From Paenirhizobium daejeonense (GTDB lineage: Bacteria; Pseudomonadota; Alphaproteobacteria; Rhizobiales; Rhizobiaceae), in the NCBI RefSeq assembly GCF_014280875.1, contig NZ_JACLAL010000011.1, positions 1 to 64,000 of the forward strand: 64,000 bases of DNA, written 5' to 3'. Below, one piece after another: positions 35,353-43,864 of this stretch; the first letter of the stretch is position 1; each line of letters opens with the position of its first letter. A model generated the notes under the pieces. That model saw only the letters and a list, made by a program, of their open reading frames with translations, was not told where the DNA came from and made no database searches. The translations under genes and the position numbers were made by a program.

Positions 35353-35374
35353 CTAAAATTGCCAACAATTTTAG
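35353..35374. promoter_or_regulatory. 22-bp palindrome, candidate Crp/Fnr-type operator
   Basis: CTAAAATTG, CCAA, CAATTTTAG: perfect 9-bp arms around 4 bases, 83 bp before the start of the Crp-like gene. The 22-bp length equals that of Crp/Fnr-family sites, so autoregulation is plausible. Confidence 0.5.
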
Positions 35375-35456
35375 AGAGTGCAGGTCACTTTCTTATCTTA
35401 TTATTTGCTGATACACTTTTTCTCCATCAAAAGGGGTAGTTTGGGTGGGCGTTTGA

Positions 35457-36161
35457 ATGAGTAACGGGGATCTGTCGAACGACAGACAAGCGGTAACATT
35501 TCAGTACAGTAAACAGGGTCCAAAACTCAGTGGAGCCTTTCTGCGCAGTTTTCCCCCTGGTGCCACCATTTTCGAACACGACAATGACAGCTCGCGAATC
35601 CTGTTCATCAAGAGCGGCTGGGTGATCTCCAGCAAGAACCTGTCGAACGGCACAAGGATCGTCACGGAGTTTGCTCTGGGCGGCGACATGCTCTCCTCGG
35701 TTTCAGCCGCACTGGCGCAGGAAAGCGTTCAGGCTGTATCACCAGTCACCGGCTACGAATTCGTCGGCCAACTGACCGGTAAGGGATCCGATGTCTCCTC
35801 GCAGCTATCCCTCATCATCATAATCGAGATGATGAAGCGTCAGGCCCGGATGGCCGAGCGTCTTGCCAATATAGGGCGGCGCGATGCGCTCGAAAGAACC
35901 GGCCATCTACTGCTTGAGCTGGCTGCCCGGTCTGGAGCCAGTACCAAACCCGGCTTCGACGGTTTCGAGTGCCCACTCAAGCAATCGGATATCGGCGACG
36001 CCGTGGGTCTATCGACGGTCCATATAAACCGGGTCCTTAAGGACATGAGACTGAATGGCCTCGTTTCCTTCAGAAACGGGATCGTCGAGTTCCTGAACCG
36101 GAGGAAGCTTGAGGAACTCATCGAGTTCGACGCGTCCTATCTGGCTGGGCATATGGGCTAA
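35457..36161 (+). CDS. Crp/Fnr-family transcriptional regulator
   Basis: 234 residues. The N-terminal cyclic-nucleotide-binding-like barrel covers about 25-140 (FPPGATIFEHDNDSSRILFI, NGTRIVTEFALGGDM), then a dimer helix, then a winged HTH about 165-215 (LKQSDIGDAVGLSTVHIN, RVLKDMRLNGLVSFRNG). No Fnr-type iron-sulfur cysteines are seen and the cAMP-binding Arg-Ser signature is not obvious, so the effector is unknown. It sits between the two halves of the exopolysaccharide locus and probably controls it. Base composition of its flanks is clearly AT-richer than the rest of the window. Confidence 0.87.
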   Translation: MSNGDLSNDRQAVTFQYSKQGPKLSGAFLRSFPPGATIFEHDNDSSRILFIKSGWVISSKNLSNGTRIVTEFALGGDMLSSVSAALAQESVQAVSPVTGYEFVGQLTGKGSDVSSQLSLIIIIEMMKRQARMAERLANIGRRDALERTGHLLLELAARSGASTKPGFDGFECPLKQSDIGDAVGLSTVHINRVLKDMRLNGLVSFRNGIVEFLNRRKLEELIEFDASYLAGHMG

Positions 36162-36521
36162 CCAGCCAAACGCTGCACCTTTCACGAAATATATCGGCCC
36201 GGCATATATTCGATGCCGGAATACGACACCTAATGCACGCCGTAGAACTCGGCAACCCGGACTAATCATTTCGGGTAATACTTGACTTAAAAGCATAACC
36301 CGCGCGCAAAATACGCAGTAATTATTACCCTATTACTACTATAAATTAACTCACGTTAATGCAGTCGATATAATTTTATGAAAACGTTTAACCGTCGTCA
36401 TTCAGGAATACAGATATCCGTTCGATAAAGCCGCAGACAATTGGTCAAAATGGCACAGGTGTTCACTGCCCTGACGACGTAGAAGAAGAATGCACAATAT
36501 AACAGGGGTAGGAGAAGAAAG
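36162..36521. other. AT-rich intergenic region between two regulators (360 bp)
   Basis: No gene is seen. A TTGACT hexamer at 36282-36287 could be part of a promoter, but no good -10 lies at 16-18 bp. An inverted repeat is at 36345-36360. The ribosome site of the next gene (GGAGAAGAAAG) is at its right end. Confidence 0.4.
36345..36360. promoter_or_regulatory. 16-bp inverted repeat upstream of the LuxR-like gene
   Basis: ATTAAC, TCAC, GTTAAT: perfect 6-bp arms with a 4-nt spacer, 161 bp before the start at 36522. Candidate regulator site. Confidence 0.4.
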
Positions 36522-37256
36522 ATGAATACACACACTGCACTTCCCGATAAAATCGCATCTCTTCAAAAGGCGGACTTGAACTATATTCACTCCATTCCGG
36601 AGAACGCCAAGTCAGCTTCCGAAACGGAGAAATATATACTGATAATCGATCCACGGGCACTCGATCGTGAATGCCTGTCGCGGAGTCTCTCGATCTACAA
36701 CCCGGCGATGAACATCGTCACGTCAGGGTCGGTGGAGGAATGGCGCAAGCGGCATATGTCCGATCAGCCTTCGGCTGTCCTGCTGGTGTTCGGCAGCAGG
36801 AAGCTCACAGAGACGGGAGCCTGTGAAAGGATCACCAGCGTGGTCGACGCCTTCAGGCAGAGCCCCGTCATCGTCATCGCCGATTCCGACGACCTCGGAG
36901 ACATCCTCAAGGCGGTAGAATCCGGCGCATGCGGGTACATTCCCACAAGCGTCAACATCAGTGTCGCGGCAGAGGCAATCGCTCTGGCGCGCGCCGGTGG
37001 CGTTTTCATTCCCGCAAGCAGCATCCTCGCCAAGAAGGAGGCACTGAGTTCGGTGGTAACCGGCTCGACCTACTCCAACGAGGCGTTCACACCACGCGAG
37101 ATCGAAGTTGCCGAGGCCTTGCGCCGTGGCAAGGCCAACAAGATCATCGCCTATGAAATGAACCTCTGCGAAAGCACCGTGAAGGTTCACATCCGCAACA
37201 TCATGAAGAAGCTGAACGCGACCAACCGCACGGAAGTCGCCTTCAAGCTGAAATAA
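36522..37256 (+). CDS. LuxR-family regulator with degenerate receiver domain
   Basis: 244 residues. The N-terminal half (about 35-155) has a receiver-like pattern (YILIIDPRALDRECLSRSL, SPVIVIADSDD, GACGYIPTSV), but the expected phospho-Asp strand reads VLLVFGSRKL with no Asp and the acidic pair is reduced. The C-terminal GerE HTH covers about 185-240 (FTPREIEVAEALRRG, NKIIAYEMNLCESTVKVHI). It is therefore probably phosphorylation-independent or ligand-controlled. The gene has a good ribosome site and stands alone, ending at a strong terminator, next to a Crp-like regulator inside the exopolysaccharide locus. Confidence 0.85.
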   Translation: MNTHTALPDKIASLQKADLNYIHSIPENAKSASETEKYILIIDPRALDRECLSRSLSIYNPAMNIVTSGSVEEWRKRHMSDQPSAVLLVFGSRKLTETGACERITSVVDAFRQSPVIVIADSDDLGDILKAVESGACGYIPTSVNISVAAEAIALARAGGVFIPASSILAKKEALSSVVTGSTYSNEAFTPREIEVAEALRRGKANKIIAYEMNLCESTVKVHIRNIMKKLNATNRTEVAFKLK

Positions 37257-37325
37257 TCCAGGGTCCGGCGGGCGAAAACGCCTTCGCCTGCCGGATCGAA
37301 CCGATCCCATGCCCATAAAAACATA

Positions 37326-37371
37326 AGGGTTCCCGACCTTTCGCCATCCCAGGCGGTTGATCGGGAACCCT
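37326..37371. terminator. Intrinsic terminator, usable in both directions
   Basis: AGGGTTCCCGA pairs perfectly with TCGGGAACCCT (11 bp) and is followed on the plus strand by CGTTTTGTT. It lies between the LuxR-like gene (ending 37256) and the convergent small membrane protein gene (ending 37444). Confidence 0.75.
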
Positions 37372-37443
37372 CGTTTTGTTCAGCCGAAGACGCGAGGATC
37401 GACAGGATTGCTTCAAAGAGAGCGTTCTGGAACACGTTGCGAT

Positions 37444-37644
37444 CTAATGCAACCGTACCATCCAGCGGGTTGCCAGCAGCAACAGCACAACCATCAGCAC
37501 GCAAAGGCCGATAGCGTAGAAGATCAGATATTCGATCGGATAGAACAGAAGCGCCGGTAGACCGGCAGTCTTTCCCGACCTCTTGTCCGCGCCTCCCATG
37601 CCGTTCCGGTCGAGCGCGATGTAACGTTTCATCATCAGGTTCAT
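37444..37644 (-). CDS. Small membrane protein (66 aa), unknown function
   Basis: The ATG at 37644 follows a strong GGAGGAGGGG site, which fixes this start inside a longer open frame. The N-terminal ~30 residues are polar and basic (KRYIALDRNGMGGADKRSG). Two adjoining hydrophobic stretches follow (LPALLFYPIEYLIFY and LCVLMVVLLLLATRW), giving a hairpin or one long membrane segment. It is 34 bp downstream of the glycosyltransferase at 37679 and in the same direction, so co-transcribed. No family is recognised. A role in assembling or tuning the polysaccharide machinery is a guess from context. Confidence 0.65.
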   Translation of the reverse strand: MNLMMKRYIALDRNGMGGADKRSGKTAGLPALLFYPIEYLIFYAIGLCVLMVVLLLLATRWMVRLH

Positions 37645-37678
37645 CGTCCCCTCCTCCTCCCCATTCTCGATATCCTGC

Positions 37679-38854
37679 TCAATGCAGGGGAACCGGCCTG
37701 TCGTCGTTGTAGAGATACGGCGCTGCCACCATGCCCGGCTCCCTGGCGCCGGGCACCCTTTTTGCCGCAAGCTCGTCGTCAATGATTTTCTGCATGCTGG
37801 TGCGGAACTTCGCGAGGCTGAACCGGGCCGCATGCATGCGGATAGCTTCGGCACGGAAACCACGCTCCTGCTGCTCAAAAGTCTCGACCGCCTCGATCAG
37901 CGCCTCGACCGACTGGTCGTCGAACAGGATGCCGGTCTGCCCGTGGACGACGGTTTCGAGAGCTCCACCGCGCCCGTAAGCGATCACCGGCCGGCCGCTG
38001 GCCATGGCCTCCACAGGAACGATGCCGAAGTCCTCCTCACCCGGAAAGATCAGGGCGCGACAACGAGCAAGATTGGCTTTCAGCACCGGAAAGGCCGTAC
38101 GGCCCATGAAGGTGACGCTTGGCCCGGCGATCCGTTTCAATGCCTCCATATCCCCCTTAGCCCCCTCTCCGATGACGACCAGCTTGCGCCCCATCTTCGA
38201 GAAGGCCCGCACGGCCAGGTCGATCCTTTTATAGGGAACGATCTGGCCGGCGCAGAGATAGAAATCCTCGACGCCCGCAACCGGCGCGAAGTCCTCGACG
38301 GAAACGGGAGGCGGAACGACCGTGGCGGACCGCCGGTAATATTTGCGGATACGCCCGGCGACATGGTGGGAATTGGCAACGAAGCGGTCCACCCGCAGGC
38401 TGGAGTTCGCGTCCCATGACCGCAGCAGGGGCGCGAGCACCGGCATCGTGATGCGTGCAGCCAGCCCCGCATTGTCCCGGTAGGAATGATAGTGATCCCA
38501 GAGATAGCGCATCGGCGAATGGCAATAGCAGACATGCGCCGCATGCGGCGGCGGGATGATGCCCTTGGCCGGACCGGATTCGCTTGAGATAATAAGATCG
38601 TAGCCACGAAGATCGAGGCTTTCGAGCGCGAAGGGCATCAGCGGCAGCAGCGACTGATAGTAGCGCGTGGCGCCCGGTATCCGCTGCAGGAAGGACGTCG
38701 TGATCTTGTGGCGACGTATCTTGTCGGAGATCTTGTTCTCATCGCAGACCAGCGTGAAGATGTCTGCTTCCGGATACATGTCGCAGAGCGCTTCGACGAC
38801 TTTTTCCCCGCCCCGCATAGACACGAGCCAGTAATGAACGATCGCTACCCGCAT
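37679..38854 (-). CDS. Glycosyltransferase, GT4 family
   Basis: 391 residues. The start at 38854 (MRVAIVHYWLVSMRGGEKV) is preferred to 38911 because of the ribosome site and because the GT-B fold begins there. The N-domain has GGEKVVEALCDMYP and HVCYCHSPMRYLWD. The C-domain has the donor site LCAGQIVPYKRIDLAVRAF and the EX7E element EEDFGIVPVEAMASGRPVIA. It transfers a sugar from a nucleotide donor to the lipid-linked repeat unit. It is divergently transcribed from the ExoF-like gene and followed by the small membrane protein gene. Confidence 0.88.
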   Translation of the reverse strand: MRVAIVHYWLVSMRGGEKVVEALCDMYPEADIFTLVCDENKISDKIRRHKITTSFLQRIPGATRYYQSLLPLMPFALESLDLRGYDLIISSESGPAKGIIPPPHAAHVCYCHSPMRYLWDHYHSYRDNAGLAARITMPVLAPLLRSWDANSSLRVDRFVANSHHVAGRIRKYYRRSATVVPPPVSVEDFAPVAGVEDFYLCAGQIVPYKRIDLAVRAFSKMGRKLVVIGEGAKGDMEALKRIAGPSVTFMGRTAFPVLKANLARCRALIFPGEEDFGIVPVEAMASGRPVIAYGRGGALETVVHGQTGILFDDQSVEALIEAVETFEQQERGFRAEAIRMHAARFSLAKFRTSMQKIIDDELAAKRVPGAREPGMVAAPYLYNDDRPVPLH

Positions 38855-39201
38855 GTTTCCCTCACGCACAATTGTTAAGGGCATCATAGAAGCGGCGGGC
38901 GCGACGGGCACAGGACCACCTTAGGGCTGTGGACATAGTCAAAGTGACGAATGGACCGGAAGCAGGGCCGCCGGACTGGCCGATCGGACAGGATAACGGC
39001 ACGTCCACCGATCGGCTTTCATCCGTTCGAGGTGAGGGCTTAGGCCCCTCTGCCCTAAGGGAGTAGCGTCCCCGCGACACGCAGGGGATTTACTCGCATC
39101 GCTTTGAGCCGACAATCGGCGATCAGAGGCTCCGGCCTTACGTTCGAACCTGAAGGGCAAACCCGACAGGTCCTTTGTTGCCGAAACTGCGAGGCGCGTT
39201 C
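38855..39201. other. Divergent promoter region of exopolysaccharide genes (347 bp)
   Basis: No gene is seen. It separates the minus-strand glycosyltransferase from the plus-strand ExoF-like gene and should hold both promoters. I found no strong palindrome beyond short GC-rich repeats. Confidence 0.4.
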
Positions 39202-40536
39202 ATGCCGATTGTATCTTTTGGAAAGCGGCAGCTTACATCCCGAAACAGAAGCTTTCTGCTCGCCTGTGCGCTGACGGGATTGCTCCATGTTGTCGTCTCC
39301 TCAAGTGGCGCCATGGCCGCTTCCGGCGACGGTTATCGCCTGCGTCCCCAGACGAAGGTCAAAGTCACGATTGTCGAATGGGTTGCATCGACAGGCGAAT
39401 ACAAGGAATGGACGGCACTGAACGGCGAATACTCCGTCTCGCCGCTCGGAACGATTTCTATCCCCCTCATCGGTGAACTCGTCGTCGTCGATGACACGAC
39501 CACCGACGTGGCGGACCGCATCGCCCGCGCGCTGAGGGAGAAAACCGGACTTGCATCCCCTCCGGTCGCAACGGTCGAGGTGATGAAATATCCGATGATC
39601 TATGTCTCTGGCGCCGTCGACCGGCCCGGAGAACTCGAATTCCGGCCGGGTCTCACCGTCATGCAGGCCATTGCCATGGCAGGCGGTCGCGAGCGCCGGA
39701 CGAACCCCAACGGCTCCAACGATCTCGAACAGATCCGCTACGCCGGCGAGTTGAACCGCTACGACCTACTGCTCCAGCAGCTTGCGGCACGCCGCGCCCG
39801 GCTTGCGGCGGAACTCAAGGGAAGCCCGACTGTCGACTTTCCGCCCGAACTCACAAACGCCCGGGACCAGAGCACTGGAAAGCTGATCACGGAAAGCGAA
39901 AACAGCCTGTTTGTCGCCAGATCCCAAGCCCTGAAACGGCAGCTGGATTCACTCAACGATCTGCAGTCCCTGCTCCAGAACGAAATCAAGGTCCTGGAAG
40001 AAAAGAGCGTGGTGCAGGAGCGCCAGCTCAAGATCGCCCAGCAGGAACTCGCCAGCATCGCATCTCTCGTCGACACCGGAACGCTGGCAAAATCCCGCGA
40101 GACCTCGCTTGAGCGGATCGTAGCAGATCTGAACAGCGGCAAACTCGATCTTGTGGTTGCCGCCATGCGCGCCAAGCAGAAGGTGAGCGAAACCCAGCGC
40201 GACGCGATCACGCTTAAGGGACAATACAGCACTGATGCAGGCCGTGACCTGCAGACGGTGGAAGCGGAAATCGACGACACCAAGCTGAAGCGGGCCACGA
40301 CCCTGCAGCTCCTGCAGGCGAGCGGGGCTTCGCTCGCTCGCTACAACGCCATGAAGGCCTTGGAGATCCAGCCGATGGAATACTGGATCACGCGGCGCAA
40401 CGACGTGCGCTCGCCGACCAAGGTGTCGGAGACGGCGACGCTCGAGCCGGGGGACGTGCTGGATGTTCGCTACGACGTATCCGCGGGGCTGGCTGGCCCG
40501 CTGCAATTGTCCAGCCGGCCGGAGCAGTCGCAGTAA
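39202..40536 (+). CDS. Polysaccharide export protein, ExoF/Wza-like
   Basis: 444 residues from the ATG at 39202. Signal segment (SFLLACALTGLLHVVVSSSGAMA), then a poly-export domain (about 45-130: YRLRPQTKVKVTIVEW, GEYSVSPLGTISIPLIGEL) and a SLBB-type domain (YVSGAVDRPGELEFRPG). A long helical/coiled-coil region follows (about 165-400), as in rhizobial ExoF rather than enteric Wza. No lipobox Cys is seen, so it is periplasmic rather than a classic lipoprotein. It probably forms the outer part of the export channel with the ExoP-like protein 44 bp downstream. Confidence 0.88.
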   Translation: MPIVSFGKRQLTSRNRSFLLACALTGLLHVVVSSSGAMAASGDGYRLRPQTKVKVTIVEWVASTGEYKEWTALNGEYSVSPLGTISIPLIGELVVVDDTTTDVADRIARALREKTGLASPPVATVEVMKYPMIYVSGAVDRPGELEFRPGLTVMQAIAMAGGRERRTNPNGSNDLEQIRYAGELNRYDLLLQQLAARRARLAAELKGSPTVDFPPELTNARDQSTGKLITESENSLFVARSQALKRQLDSLNDLQSLLQNEIKVLEEKSVVQERQLKIAQQELASIASLVDTGTLAKSRETSLERIVADLNSGKLDLVVAAMRAKQKVSETQRDAITLKGQYSTDAGRDLQTVEAEIDDTKLKRATTLQLLQASGASLARYNAMKALEIQPMEYWITRRNDVRSPTKVSETATLEPGDVLDVRYDVSAGLAGPLQLSSRPEQSQ

Positions 40537-40579
40537 TCAGTTCAGTGGGGCAAACAAGAAGAAGAACAGGGTGGCGTAA

Positions 40580-42889
40580 ATGGGATTCCATGAGTTCGGA
40601 AACATCGAGACGATATCGCACCTCGAAAAGAAGGACGCCTCGAAGAAAGAGTACATTTCGTTTCGCGATATATTCAATTTTCTGAAGAAGAACATGATCG
40701 TCATCGCCGCCTGCACCGCAACAGGCGCGATACTGGGCGGCATCTACGTCCTCAACTCCAAATCCACCTATATGGCGACGACACGTCTGGTCATGGACCC
40801 GGAACAGGGCAGAATCGTTTCGCAGGACGCGGCCACCGGCACCGTCATTATCGAGGCCGCGGAAATCGCCAGCCAGGTGGAAATCGTAAAGTCGGAAGCA
40901 ATCGCTCAGGCCGTTATCCATAAGCTTGGGCTTACCGAAGATCCCGAGATCATAAACTCTCGATCGCTGAAGTCGGTTCTCAAGGGCTTCGTGACCTCTG
41001 CCACCGGCATCTTCACCGGCGGAGGCGATGAAGATGAGGAACCACCCACGGAAGAGGAGTTGATGCGACGCACAATGGGAGGCTTTCTCTCACGCGTCAC
41101 GGTGCGCCGCGTTGGGCAATCATACGTGCTGGAGATCGGATACACGTCCGGCGATCCGGAAAAGGCCGCGAGAACGGCAAATGCTCTCGCAGAAGCCTAT
41201 ATTCGCAACGGCCTGAACGACCGCGCGGATGCCGCCAAACAGGGCGCCAGCTGGCTTGAGAGCCGCTTGATCGAGGTGGGTCGAAAGGCCCGCGAGGCCG
41301 CGCTTGCCGCCGAGGAATATCGCAACAAGCATGACATCACCGCGATGGCGAATTCTTCCACCCTTGATCAACAGCAACTCGCCGAGGTCAGCAGCCAGAT
41401 GCTTGCGGCAAGAGCGGCAACAGCTGCGGAATCCGCCAAGCTCACCACTCTGACAAGGCTGATCGAAGGCAAGTCCGCGGACGGCAACATGGACGAGATC
41501 GCCAACAATCCGCAAATACAGAAGCTGCGGGACGATATCCGCCTTGCCGAGACACGGCTCGAAAACCTGAAGAGCCGCTACAACGACGGCAACCCCGCCA
41601 TCATTGCGGCCCGCGACGAGATCGCGCGAATGAAGGCAGCCATCGATGGCGAACTCCGCCAGATCGAGGCTATCTATCGCTCCAACGTGGAAACGGCCCG
41701 CACCCGCGAACAGCTTGCCGAAGAGCAGTTCACCAACGCCACTGCAAAAGGCGCGGACAAGAACATCGCGCGGGTGGAACTTTCCGAAATGGAAAGCCGC
41801 GCGAACACCTACCGGCGTCTGTATGAAAGTATTCTCCAGCAATATGTCGGCACCATGCAGACGCAGTCGTTCCCGCTGGGCAAAGCACGCATCGTGACGG
41901 CGGCCACAGCGCCCTTCGGCAGGATCTGGCCGAAACCAACGATCATCCTGCCCTTCGCGACCGTGCTCGGCTTTGCCGGCGGCCTGATGGCTTCCATCCT
42001 GCGCAGCGGTCTCGACCGTCGCGCCGGCTCCGGCGAAAGGCTGCAGCGTGAACTGGGCATTACCTCGCTCGGCAGCATCCCTGTCTACCGACCGCAACTC
42101 GACGGCGGCAATGTCGGAAAGCCCTTGCCCACGACGATGCTGCCGCTGAGATCGGTCCTCGACATGCCGTATTCGCGCTTTTCGGAGGCACTGCGCAGCG
42201 TCAAGAACTCGCTGGACTCGATCATTCCCGCCAACGGTTCCATCGTGATCGGTGTGACCTCGGTCGGGCCCGGCGAAGGCAAGACGACGATCGCGACCAA
42301 CCTGGCCCAGCTTTACCAGAACGAAGGGCAATCGGTCCTTCTGGTCGATGCCGACTTCATCGGCTCGCGCCTTTCCCGTCTTGCGGCAAGTGCCGCGAAG
42401 GATGTCGCGGTTAAACCCGTCGAACTCTCCTTCCTCGGCGAACAGCCCGTCGCTCTGCAGCCAAGTCGCTCCTCGGCGGGCAAAGGCATACACGGTTCGG
42501 TCGTTTCAGAACTCGAGCGGAACGATGTGAGTGGAGAGCAGGAAGCAGGCGACACGAACCCGGTACCGCTGGTTACCGTGGAGCAGGCCAAGCTGGCAGC
42601 CGCCGCCAACCAGCGCTACGGCCACCTGACCACGGTGAAGGAAGCCATCGTGAAGATGCGCCGTCGCTACAAGGTCATTATCGTCGACATGTCTGGTTTC
42701 GAGGATTCCGCCGATACCAGAACCATCTGCACCTATGTCGACGGCATCATTCTCGTTCTGGGCAATTCCAACAAGATGACGATCGAACGTCTGGCCGACG
42801 CACTGTCGGCCTTCGGCAAGTCCCGCATCGCGCTGCTGGGCGTCATTTCCAACCGGAGCGACGCGCGGCGGCGACAAGCGGCCGGCTAG
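40580..42889 (+). CDS. Exopolysaccharide transport protein, ExoP/Wzc-like
   Basis: 769 residues. A Wzz domain starts near 25 with the first membrane segment (NMIVIAACTATGAILGGIYVL). A long coiled-coil periplasmic part runs about 190-420, then a second membrane segment (TIILPFATVLGFAGGLMASIL). The C-terminal BY-kinase-like domain has Walker A as GPGEGKTT and Walker A' as VLLVDADF, but the expected Walker B reads VIIVDMSGF. The C-terminus (SNRSDARRRQAAG) has no tyrosine cluster. It controls chain length and export; autokinase activity may be absent or altered. Confidence 0.87.
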   Translation: MGFHEFGNIETISHLEKKDASKKEYISFRDIFNFLKKNMIVIAACTATGAILGGIYVLNSKSTYMATTRLVMDPEQGRIVSQDAATGTVIIEAAEIASQVEIVKSEAIAQAVIHKLGLTEDPEIINSRSLKSVLKGFVTSATGIFTGGGDEDEEPPTEEELMRRTMGGFLSRVTVRRVGQSYVLEIGYTSGDPEKAARTANALAEAYIRNGLNDRADAAKQGASWLESRLIEVGRKAREAALAAEEYRNKHDITAMANSSTLDQQQLAEVSSQMLAARAATAAESAKLTTLTRLIEGKSADGNMDEIANNPQIQKLRDDIRLAETRLENLKSRYNDGNPAIIAARDEIARMKAAIDGELRQIEAIYRSNVETARTREQLAEEQFTNATAKGADKNIARVELSEMESRANTYRRLYESILQQYVGTMQTQSFPLGKARIVTAATAPFGRIWPKPTIILPFATVLGFAGGLMASILRSGLDRRAGSGERLQRELGITSLGSIPVYRPQLDGGNVGKPLPTTMLPLRSVLDMPYSRFSEALRSVKNSLDSIIPANGSIVIGVTSVGPGEGKTTIATNLAQLYQNEGQSVLLVDADFIGSRLSRLAASAAKDVAVKPVELSFLGEQPVALQPSRSSAGKGIHGSVVSELERNDVSGEQEAGDTNPVPLVTVEQAKLAAAANQRYGHLTTVKEAIVKMRRRYKVIIVDMSGFEDSADTRTICTYVDGIILVLGNSNKMTIERLADALSAFGKSRIALLGVISNRSDARRRQAAG

Positions 42890-42917
42890 GCCAATACCTG
42901 TGAAGGAGCGGAAGCTG

Positions 42918-43862
42918 ATGACAAATGCCCTGGACCAGATCGGCGAACGCCGGGCTGCAATCACAACTACCCACCAGTTCAGGCTCATTGTTGGAATACC
43001 GAGCGCAGGCAGACGGGATATCCTTGCCGCCGTTGCCCCACATATCGCCCGGCAGACGCGGCTTCCGGACGAGATTGTCGTGTGCGTTCCATCGACCGAA
43101 GATGCTGACCGTGAGACACTGTCGCGCCTGCCCTGCCCGGTCCGGGTGCTGGTTTCAGCAAAAGGCAGTTGCCGGCAGCGAAATCATATTCTGGAATCGA
43201 GTCCGGATGCGGAGATCGTCGTCTTCCTCGATGACGATTTTCTTATGTCGCCACCCTACCTGCAACACACGGAGGCGATATTCGCCGCCAATCCCGATGT
43301 AGACATCTGCACCGGCAATGTCATTGCGGACGGGATCACCGGCCCCGGCATTTCCGTCACCGAGGGCTGGCAGATGCTACGGTCACACGCGCGCGCGAAA
43401 GGCCAATACCTTCCGGTTTCCCCGACCTACACGGGCTACGGCTGCAACATGGCCGTGCGCATGTCGGCGGTCCGGATCGGCGGATTGCGTTTCGACGAAA
43501 ACCTGCCGCTGTACGGATGGCTCGAGGACGTGGACTTCAGCCGGATCGCGGCACGGCACGGTCGTGTCGTTTCCTCGCCCCACCTTGTCGGCGTCCATCT
43601 GGGAACGAAGGTCGGGCGGACCTCCGGGGTGAGGTTCGGCTACTCGCAAATCGCCAATCCGATCTACCTCATGCGCAAGGAGACCATGACACCCCGCCAC
43701 GCTTTGGTTCAGATGGGGCGAAATCTGGTCGCCAACATCGTGAAGACTTGGAAACCGGAACCCTGGATCGACCGGCGGGGCCGGCTGCGGGGCAACTTCC
43801 TGGCCTTCTCCGATCTCATCGCCGGCCGCCTGGCTCCACAGAATATAGAGGGGCTGGACTGA
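42918..43862 (+). CDS. Glycosyltransferase, GT2 family
   Basis: 314 residues; the start at 42918 follows AAGGAGCGG. GT-A fold: LIVGIPSAGRRDILAAVAPH, the nucleotide-binding acidic motif VVFLDDDFLMSP, and the acceptor-site acidic residues YGWLEDVDFSRIA. Probably adds one sugar to the lipid-linked unit at the cytoplasmic face. It lies 28 bp after the ExoP-like gene and 2 bp before the next glycosyltransferase, so in the same operon. Confidence 0.87.
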   Translation: MTNALDQIGERRAAITTTHQFRLIVGIPSAGRRDILAAVAPHIARQTRLPDEIVVCVPSTEDADRETLSRLPCPVRVLVSAKGSCRQRNHILESSPDAEIVVFLDDDFLMSPPYLQHTEAIFAANPDVDICTGNVIADGITGPGISVTEGWQMLRSHARAKGQYLPVSPTYTGYGCNMAVRMSAVRIGGLRFDENLPLYGWLEDVDFSRIAARHGRVVSSPHLVGVHLGTKVGRTSGVRFGYSQIANPIYLMRKETMTPRHALVQMGRNLVANIVKTWKPEPWIDRRGRLRGNFLAFSDLIAGRLAPQNIEGLD

Positions 43863-43864
43863 CC

